A stretch of DNA of 64,000 bases from Paucibacter sp. DJ2R-2. Its GTDB lineage: Bacteria; Pseudomonadota; Gammaproteobacteria; Burkholderiales; Burkholderiaceae_C. Positions 58,876 to 64,000 of this stretch are shown piece by piece. Positions within the stretch are counted from its first letter, which is position 1. Each line of letters starts with the position of its first letter. The notes below the pieces were generated by a model. It saw nothing but the letters and a program-made list of their open reading frames with translations, ran no database searches and was not told where the DNA came from. Location: positions 310,001 through 374,000 of the forward strand of contig NZ_JAJIRT010000004.1 in assembly GCF_025717675.1 (NCBI RefSeq). Direction: 5' to 3'. Position numbers and translations under genes: made by a program.

Positions 58876-61464
58876 ATGTCCACCTCCTTCCGCCTGCCCT
58901 GCCCGGCCCTGCGCCGCCCTCGCCTGACGCCGCTGAGCCTCGGCCTGAGCGCCGCCCTGCTGTCCCTGACGGCGTCGCCCGCTCTGGCGCAAAGCGCCGC
59001 GCCCGCCCCGGCCGGTGCCGCCAGCGCGCCCACCACGCTGGAGGCCGTGCAGCTCAACGGCCAGGCGGCCAATCTGCGCAATGCGCTGGACAAGCAGCGC
59101 GCCGCCACCGGCGTGCTGAGCGTGGTCCATGCCGACGGCATCGGCCAGCTGCCCGACATCAATGCCGCCGAGGCCCTGGCCCGCCTGCCCGGCGTCTCGG
59201 TCGAGCGCGACCAGGGCGAAGGCCGCTTCATCCGCGTGCGCGGCCTGGGCCCCGATCTCAACGCCGTCAGCATCAACGGCACCCTGGTGCCATCGGCCGA
59301 AGCCGACCGTCGCGCCGTCGGCCTCGATGTGGTGCCGGCCGGCCTGATCCGCTCGCTGGAAGTGCGCAAGACCCTGAGCCCCGACCAGGACGCCAACTCG
59401 CTCGGCGGCTCGGTGGCGGTGAACACCGTGTCGGCCTTCGACCAGCCCGGCCGCGTGCTGAACCTCAGCGCCGGCGCCAGCTACGCCGCACTGAGCGGCA
59501 AGACGCGCCCGAACGGCGCCCTGATCTACAGCGACCGCTTCCTCTCCAACAGCCTGGGCCTGGCCCTGGCCCTGAGCAGCGACGAGCGCAGCTTCGGCTC
59601 GGACAATGTCGAGACCGGCGGCGCGTGGAATCTCAGCGGCAGCAGCCCCGCCTTGAGCAAGCTGGAGCGCCGCAGCTACACCATCAGCCGCGTGCGCCAC
59701 GGCGGCGCCCTGAACCTGGACCTGCGCCCCGACCCGAGCCAGAGCTATTACCTGCGCAGCTTCAGCAGCCGCTTCACCGACACCGAACAGCGCCAGGCCC
59801 AGACCCTGGAGTTTTCTCCCGCCCTGGCTGCGGGCGCCAGCGGCGGCTCGGCCAAGGCGGCCCGTTCGCTGAAGGCGCGCGAGGAGATCTCGCAGGTCGA
59901 CTCCCTGAGCCTGGGCGGCGAGCGCCGCTGGGGCGACTGGCAGCTCAGCGCCGCCCTCGGCACCGGCCGCGCCAGCGAGAACAAGCCCGACACCCTGTCC
60001 GGCGCCACCTACAAAAACGCCACGGCCTTCAGCGGCCTCAGCTTCGCCGACAGCCAGAGGCCCGTGATCAGCGGCCCGGCCGGCCTGGCCAGCAGCAGCG
60101 GCTTCGCGCTCGACAAGATCAAGCTGGAGCAAAGCCGCGCCACCGACCGCGAACGCAATCTGCGCGTCGACCTGCTCAAGGACCTGGACCTGGACGGTGC
60201 CGAGCTGGAGCTCAAAGGCGGCTTCAAGATTGCCCGCCGCCAGAAGGACAACGGCCGCGAAGTCTGGAGCTACAGCGGCAAGACACTGGCCAAGGCCCCC
60301 TATGGTTTCAGCAGCAGCCAGCTGTCCATGGCCAGCGTGGTGGCCGAGGGCATGCCACGTTATCCCTGGGGCGAGCTGGGCCCGAATCTGAGCGAGCAAG
60401 CGGTGCGGCAGCTTGTGGCCGGCCTCAAGCCGGCTGAGTTCCGCGAGGCCAGCGATTCGGCCATTGCCGACTACCGCATCAAAGAAGAGAGCGACGCCGC
60501 CTACCTGCAGGCCACCATCGACTGGAAACACACGCAACTGATCGCCGGTCTGCGCCACGAAGCCCTGCGCCTGGAGGCCGACGGCACTGGCAACAGCAAG
60601 GGCCAGTTCAGCGCCCAGCACAGCGAGAGCCGCAGCCGCCACTGGCTGCCGGCCCTGCTGCTGCGCCAGCAACTGAGCAGCGAGCAGCAGCTGCGCGCGG
60701 CCTACACCCAGTCGGTGGTGCGCCCCACTTTCGGCCAGCTCAGCCCCGGCTTTGTGATCGAGGACAAGAGCGCCGAGTTCGGCAACCCGGCACTCAAGCC
60801 CTTGCGCTCGCGCAATCTGGACCTGGGCATCGAGCAGCGCCTGGACCGCGACGGCAGCTTGTCCGCCTATGCCTTCCACAAGAGCATCCGCGACTTCGTC
60901 TACCGGACCAATCTGGCCGGCCAAGGCACATGGGCCGGTTTCGATTCGGCCCTGACTTACGCCAACGGCGAGGACGCCAAAGTCAGCGGCCTGGAGCTGG
61001 CCTATGGCCAGGCCTTGCGCGGCCTGCCGGCACCTTTCAACGGCCTGGTGCTGGGCGCCAACGCCACCCTGGTGCACTCCAAGGCCACCATCGCCGGCTA
61101 CAAGAACGGCCAGCTGCAAAGCCGCCAGCTGGCCCTGCCCAGCCAGTCGGACCGCAGCCTCAACCTCAGCCTGGGCTGGGAAGGCCAGGGCCTGAGCACC
61201 CGCCTGGCGGTCAACCACAAATCGGCCTATCTGCTGGAGGTGGGCGATGTGCTGAACCCGGCCAAGGACTTGTGGGTGGACGGCCAGACGCAATGGGACT
61301 TCTCGCTGCGCTATGACCTCAGCGCCAAACTGCAGCTCAGCCTGGAGCTGCTCAACCTGAACAACAGCGCCTACTACGTCTACGCCGGCCAGCGCGCACT
61401 GAACGCGCAGTACGAGCAGTATGGCCGCAGCGTCAAGCTGGGTCTGAAACTGGCGGTGTTCTGA
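58876..61464 (+). CDS. TonB-dependent receptor, phytase-linked
   Basis: An 862-residue receptor from ATG 58876; the open frame upstream to 58690 is not protein-like. Signal peptide SLGLSAALLSLTASPALAQ. Plug: INAAEALARLPGVSVERDQG, RFIRVRGLGPDLNAVSING, VVPAGLIRSLEVRKTLSPDQ and DANSLGGSVAVNTVSAF. This is the large TIGR01782 group (Xanthomonas/Caulobacter-type) that imports sugars or phosphorylated organics. The barrel ends KLGLKLAVF. The beta-propeller phytase starts two bases after the stop, so inositol phosphates are the likely ligand. Confidence 0.92.
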   Translation: MSTSFRLPCPALRRPRLTPLSLGLSAALLSLTASPALAQSAAPAPAGAASAPTTLEAVQLNGQAANLRNALDKQRAATGVLSVVHADGIGQLPDINAAEALARLPGVSVERDQGEGRFIRVRGLGPDLNAVSINGTLVPSAEADRRAVGLDVVPAGLIRSLEVRKTLSPDQDANSLGGSVAVNTVSAFDQPGRVLNLSAGASYAALSGKTRPNGALIYSDRFLSNSLGLALALSSDERSFGSDNVETGGAWNLSGSSPALSKLERRSYTISRVRHGGALNLDLRPDPSQSYYLRSFSSRFTDTEQRQAQTLEFSPALAAGASGGSAKAARSLKAREEISQVDSLSLGGERRWGDWQLSAALGTGRASENKPDTLSGATYKNATAFSGLSFADSQRPVISGPAGLASSSGFALDKIKLEQSRATDRERNLRVDLLKDLDLDGAELELKGGFKIARRQKDNGREVWSYSGKTLAKAPYGFSSSQLSMASVVAEGMPRYPWGELGPNLSEQAVRQLVAGLKPAEFREASDSAIADYRIKEESDAAYLQATIDWKHTQLIAGLRHEALRLEADGTGNSKGQFSAQHSESRSRHWLPALLLRQQLSSEQQLRAAYTQSVVRPTFGQLSPGFVIEDKSAEFGNPALKPLRSRNLDLGIEQRLDRDGSLSAYAFHKSIRDFVYRTNLAGQGTWAGFDSALTYANGEDAKVSGLELAYGQALRGLPAPFNGLVLGANATLVHSKATIAGYKNGQLQSRQLALPSQSDRSLNLSLGWEGQGLSTRLAVNHKSAYLLEVGDVLNPAKDLWVDGQTQWDFSLRYDLSAKLQLSLELLNLNNSAYYVYAGQRALNAQYEQYGRSVKLGLKLAVF

Positions 61465-61466
61465 GC

Positions 61467-63056
61467 ATGAGGCAACACACATTCGCACTCTTGATGGCAC
61501 TTGGCTTGCTGGGCCCGGCCCATGCCACCCAGACAGCCGACCTCAACCCGACCCAGCTCCAGCTCGACAAGAAGGGCCTGCAGCTGCTCGACCGCCAAGG
61601 CCGGGAACTGGCGCGTTATGCCGTGCGCGCCAAGCGCTGGGACCAGCGCGCGGACGGCACCCAGGGCCATGTCGCCGTGCTGCTCGATGCCGACCGAGGC
61701 CGGCCGGTGCTGCTGCGCAGCGAGGGCCAGGTCTTGCGCGCCCAAGACCTGCCCGAGCCTGGCTTTGCCGTCGAAGCGCTCTGCCTGCACCGCGACCCGC
61801 AAGGCCTGCTGCAGCTCTTCCTGCTCGGCGAGGAAGGCCTGAGCGAGCAATGGCTGATCGCCGGCCCCGAGGGCGCGCGCCCGCTGCGCCGCCTGGCCAC
61901 GGCGCCCGGCGCCAAGGGCTGCGTGGTGGATGACAAGCTGGAGCTGCTGCGCATCGAAGAACCCGGCCTGGGCCTGTGGGAACACAGCACGCGCATCGAG
62001 GGCAAGCCGCAGCGCCGCCTGCTGCGTGCGGCGAGCCGCTCGGCCAAATCCGCCCCGGTTGGAAAAACCTGGGACTGGCCGGTGCTGCAGCCCAGCGGGC
62101 AGACGGCGCCGGTGGCGCGCTTCGGCGACGCCGCGGACGACCCGGCGATCTGGGTGCACCCCAGTGACGCCCGCCTCAGCCGCATCCTCGGCACCAACAA
62201 AAAGCAAGGCCTGCTGGTCTACAACCTGCAAGGCGAGGAGCGGCAGCTGCTAGAGGTGGGACGCATCAACAATGTCGATCTGCGCCAGGGCCTGCAAGTG
62301 GCGCCCGGTCAGTCCATGGACCTGGCCGTGGCCACGCAGCGCGATGAGAAGGCGCTCGTGCTCTTCGGCATCGATGGCCAAGGTCAGGTGTCCGAGCTGG
62401 CCCGGCTGCCCACCGATCTGAAAGACATCTACGGCCTCTGCGTCGGCCGCAGCGCCGAGGGCGAGCTGGACGCCTACCCCAACGACAAAGACGGCCGCGT
62501 GCAGCAGATCCGCATCACGCGCAGTGCCGATGGGCGCTGGCAGTCACGCCTGCTGCGCCAATTCCAGCTGGCCAGCCAACCCGAGGGCTGCGTGGTGGAC
62601 GAGGCAAACGGTCGGCTCTTTGTCGGCGAAGAGAAACGCGGGATTTGGCAGATCGACATCGGCAGCAAGGCCGGCATGACGCCCAAGCCGCAGCTGATCC
62701 TGCCGGTCGGCGGCGCCCTGGTCGCCGATGTGGAAGGTCTGGCGATCTACCGCGCCCGGCCGGGTGACGCCGGCTATCTGCTGGTGTCCTCGCAAGGCAA
62801 CCACAGCTATCTGGTGCTCGACGCCCAGCCGCCCTACGCCTTGCGCGGCGGCTTTCGCATCGGCATCAATGCCGAGTTGGGCATCGACGGCGCGTCGGAA
62901 ACCGATGGCCTGGAGGTCAGCGCCGCCAACTTCGGCGGCGTCTACGGCCAGGGCCTGATCGTCGTGCAGGACGGCCACAAGCGCCTGCCCGACGGCCCGC
63001 AGAACTTCAAGCTGCTGCCCTGGAGCGAGGTGGCGCGCGCGCTCAAGCTGCCTTGA
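61467..63056 (+). CDS. Beta-propeller phytase, exported
   Basis: A 529-residue protein with a short signal peptide (FALLMALGLLGPAHA). Residues 20-195 form a partial propeller-like leader domain (VAVLLDADRGRPVLLRSEGQ; EALCLHRDPQGLLQLFLLGE). The catalytic beta-propeller follows from ~200: DAADDPAIWVHPSDARLSRI, NNVDLRQGL, DLKDIYGLCV, QPEGCVVDEANGRLFVGEE and DVEGLAIY. These blocks carry the acidic calcium/phosphate ligands of Bacillus-type phytases. It hydrolyses phytate to lower inositol phosphates. It shares an operon with a TonB receptor; the 3' end overlaps the convergent acetyltransferase gene by 14 bases. Confidence 0.9.
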   Translation: MRQHTFALLMALGLLGPAHATQTADLNPTQLQLDKKGLQLLDRQGRELARYAVRAKRWDQRADGTQGHVAVLLDADRGRPVLLRSEGQVLRAQDLPEPGFAVEALCLHRDPQGLLQLFLLGEEGLSEQWLIAGPEGARPLRRLATAPGAKGCVVDDKLELLRIEEPGLGLWEHSTRIEGKPQRRLLRAASRSAKSAPVGKTWDWPVLQPSGQTAPVARFGDAADDPAIWVHPSDARLSRILGTNKKQGLLVYNLQGEERQLLEVGRINNVDLRQGLQVAPGQSMDLAVATQRDEKALVLFGIDGQGQVSELARLPTDLKDIYGLCVGRSAEGELDAYPNDKDGRVQQIRITRSADGRWQSRLLRQFQLASQPEGCVVDEANGRLFVGEEKRGIWQIDIGSKAGMTPKPQLILPVGGALVADVEGLAIYRARPGDAGYLLVSSQGNHSYLVLDAQPPYALRGGFRIGINAELGIDGASETDGLEVSAANFGGVYGQGLIVVQDGHKRLPDGPQNFKLLPWSEVARALKLP

Positions 63057-63696
63057 GCAGGGCGGCGATGTCGCCGCCGGTGATGGCGGACAGGTGGGCG
63101 GTGATCTGCTCGACCGGCCAGTCCCACCAGGCGATATCGAGCAGCTGCTCGACTTGCTCGGGGCTGAAGCGGCGCTTGATCGGGCGGGCCGGGTTGCCGC
63201 CCACCACGGTGTAGGGCGGCACGTCCTCACAGACCACCGAGCGGGCGGCCACGATGGCGCCGTGGCCGATCTGCACGCCGGGCATGATCAAGGCGTCGTA
63301 GCCGATCCAGACATCGTGGCCGATCACCGTGTCGCCCTTGTAGGGCAGATCACCGGGCTGCGGCGCGGCCTTCTCCCAGCCTTGGCCGAAGATGAAAAAG
63401 GGATAGGTCGAGATGCCCGAGCTCTGGTGGTTGGCGCCGTTCATGATGAAGCGGGTGCCGCGGGCGATGGCGCAGAACTTGCCGATGATCAGCTTGTCGC
63501 CGATGAAGGGGAAGTGATAGAGCACCTGGCGCTCGAAGTTCTCGGCCGGCTGCGGCGCCTGCCCCGGCTCACCGGGATCGTCGTAATAGCTGTAGTCGCC
63601 GACGATGATGTTCGGCTTGCGGATCACCGATTTGAGAAAGCAGACCTGGGGAAAGCCAGGCATGGGGTGAGGCTGGTCGGGGTTGGGGCCGTGCAT
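63043..63696 (-). CDS. CatB/Vat-type xenobiotic acetyltransferase
   Basis: A 217-residue left-handed beta-helix enzyme of the hexapeptide family. KPNIIVGDYSYYDDP at the start, LIIGKFCAIARGTRFIMNGA, catalytic His in NHQSSGIS, TYPFFIFGQGWE and the repeat IGHDVWIGYDALIMPGVQIG are diagnostic of type B chloramphenicol/streptogramin acetyltransferases. It ends VVGGNPARPIKRRF. The substrate may be an antibiotic or a sugar; resistance cannot be claimed from the sequence. Convergent with the phytase gene (14-base overlap). Confidence 0.9.
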   Translation of the reverse strand: MHGPNPDQPHPMPGFPQVCFLKSVIRKPNIIVGDYSYYDDPGEPGQAPQPAENFERQVLYHFPFIGDKLIIGKFCAIARGTRFIMNGANHQSSGISTYPFFIFGQGWEKAAPQPGDLPYKGDTVIGHDVWIGYDALIMPGVQIGHGAIVAARSVVCEDVPPYTVVGGNPARPIKRRFSPEQVEQLLDIAWWDWPVEQITAHLSAITGGDIAALLKAA

Positions 63697-63813
63697 GGCA
63701 GAAGGCGCTGCTGCAGCGCGAGGTCAGAACACCGAGATTGTGCCGGCGCAGCCCGAGGCGGCTGGAAGCCATGCCCCGTGGCGCCAGGCGCCCGGGGTCG
63801 TCTGCCAACTTGA

Positions 63814-64000
63814 TCAGAACCTGAACTGCAGGCCCAAGGACAGCACGTTGATGTCGTTCTTCAGGAAGCGGTTGTACTCGAGCTGCAGACCCCAGCTGGG
63901 GTTGAAGTCATAGCCCAGGCCGGCGCCCAGGCTGGTTTCGCTGACCGAGTCGTGGCGCATATTCACCAGCGTGGCTTTCATCGTCGTGCGGCCCACACCC
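63814..64000 (-). CDS. Outer-membrane beta-barrel protein, C-terminal part
   Basis: The last ~62 residues of a protein whose start is beyond the window. ETSLGAGLGYDFNPSWGLQL and EYNRFLKNDINVLSLGLQFRF-type strand pair alternation with terminal Phe mark the last strands of an eight-stranded OmpA/OmpW-like barrel. The frame is open to base 64000. Confidence 0.75.
   Translation of the reverse strand, partial: GVGRTTMKATLVNMRHDSVSETSLGAGLGYDFNPSWGLQLEYNRFLKNDINVLSLGLQFRF

Noticed and set aside
58729-61500. A 923-codon open frame on the minus strand opposite the TonB receptor
   Set aside because: Composition is Ala/Gly/Gln/Val repeats typical of the antisense of high-GC genes; the plus strand carries a full receptor with plug and barrel motifs.
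63043-63696. Calling the hexapeptide acetyltransferase an antibiotic resistance gene
   Set aside because: The family includes many housekeeping sugar or amine acetyltransferases; the sequence alone does not show the substrate.

Overview
The window is high-GC DNA with dense, mostly short-spaced genes on both strands. It reads as the chromosome of a beta-proteobacterium of order Burkholderiales, probably of the Roseateles/Pelomonas/Mitsuaria/Rubrivivax type. This is an inference from codon use, a complete urtABCDE urea transporter, PEP-CTERM proteins, a DUF3149 microprotein, a YgaP-like DUF2892 protein, several TonB-dependent receptors and many dispersed palindromic elements. No rRNA, tRNA, CRISPR array, prophage, transposase or integrase gene was recognised.

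Layout. 1-2.8 kb: sugar MFS permease (cut by the window edge) overlapping a sucrose phosphorylase gene. 3-6.9 kb: secreted hydrolase, DUF3149 microprotein, remnant of a GAF-domain gene, ankyrin-like membrane protein, SRPBCC protein. 7-15 kb: urtA-B-C-D-E, then on the other strand a solute-binding protein and an isolated ureD. 15-19 kb: two PEP-CTERM proteins flanking a Tat-exported phospholipase C, with several intergenic inverted repeats. 19-25 kb: acetyltransferase, WYL regulator, DUF2892 protein, lipocalin, acyltransferase-3 protein, subtilisin-like protease. 25-29.6 kb: selD divergent from a four-gene PhnCDE-like ABC transporter, a likely selenium oxyanion importer. 29.7-34 kb: a lower-GC accessory stretch with Sel1-repeat, hypothetical, methyltransferase and small membrane genes. 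It contains three attC-like sites and REP-type palindromes, so it looks like a decayed integron cassette array. 34-38 kb: TonB receptor and secreted cyanophycinase-like protein. 38-46 kb: DUF4386 protein, then a Fur-type operator, fur-like gene, DUF2946-like protein, siderophore receptor, and an ABC ATPase with two DUF3526 permeases. 46-52.8 kb: a small membrane pair (one member with an in-frame TGA inside a zinc ribbon), a LysR/hydrolase divergent pair, DUF3617 protein, XdhC, a metzincin-like protease and a solute-binding protein. 52.8-58.7 kb: two GNATs, Ser/Thr kinase, cytochrome c, and an AraC-GGDEF coupled pair. 58.9-64 kb: TonB receptor coupled to a beta-propeller phytase, a CatB/Vat-type acetyltransferase, and the end of an outer-membrane barrel gene.

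The themes are nutrient scavenging: urea, sucrose, phytate and phospholipid phosphate, probable selenium oxyanions, and iron or another metal. The least ordinary parts are the cassette-like stretch (29.8-32.7 kb), the in-frame UGA between the two CxxC knuckles of a small zinc-ribbon membrane protein (46,973), the selD-linked transporter, the Fur-operator/TonB/DUF3526 cluster, and several families of intergenic palindromes, one of which lies inside the urt operon.
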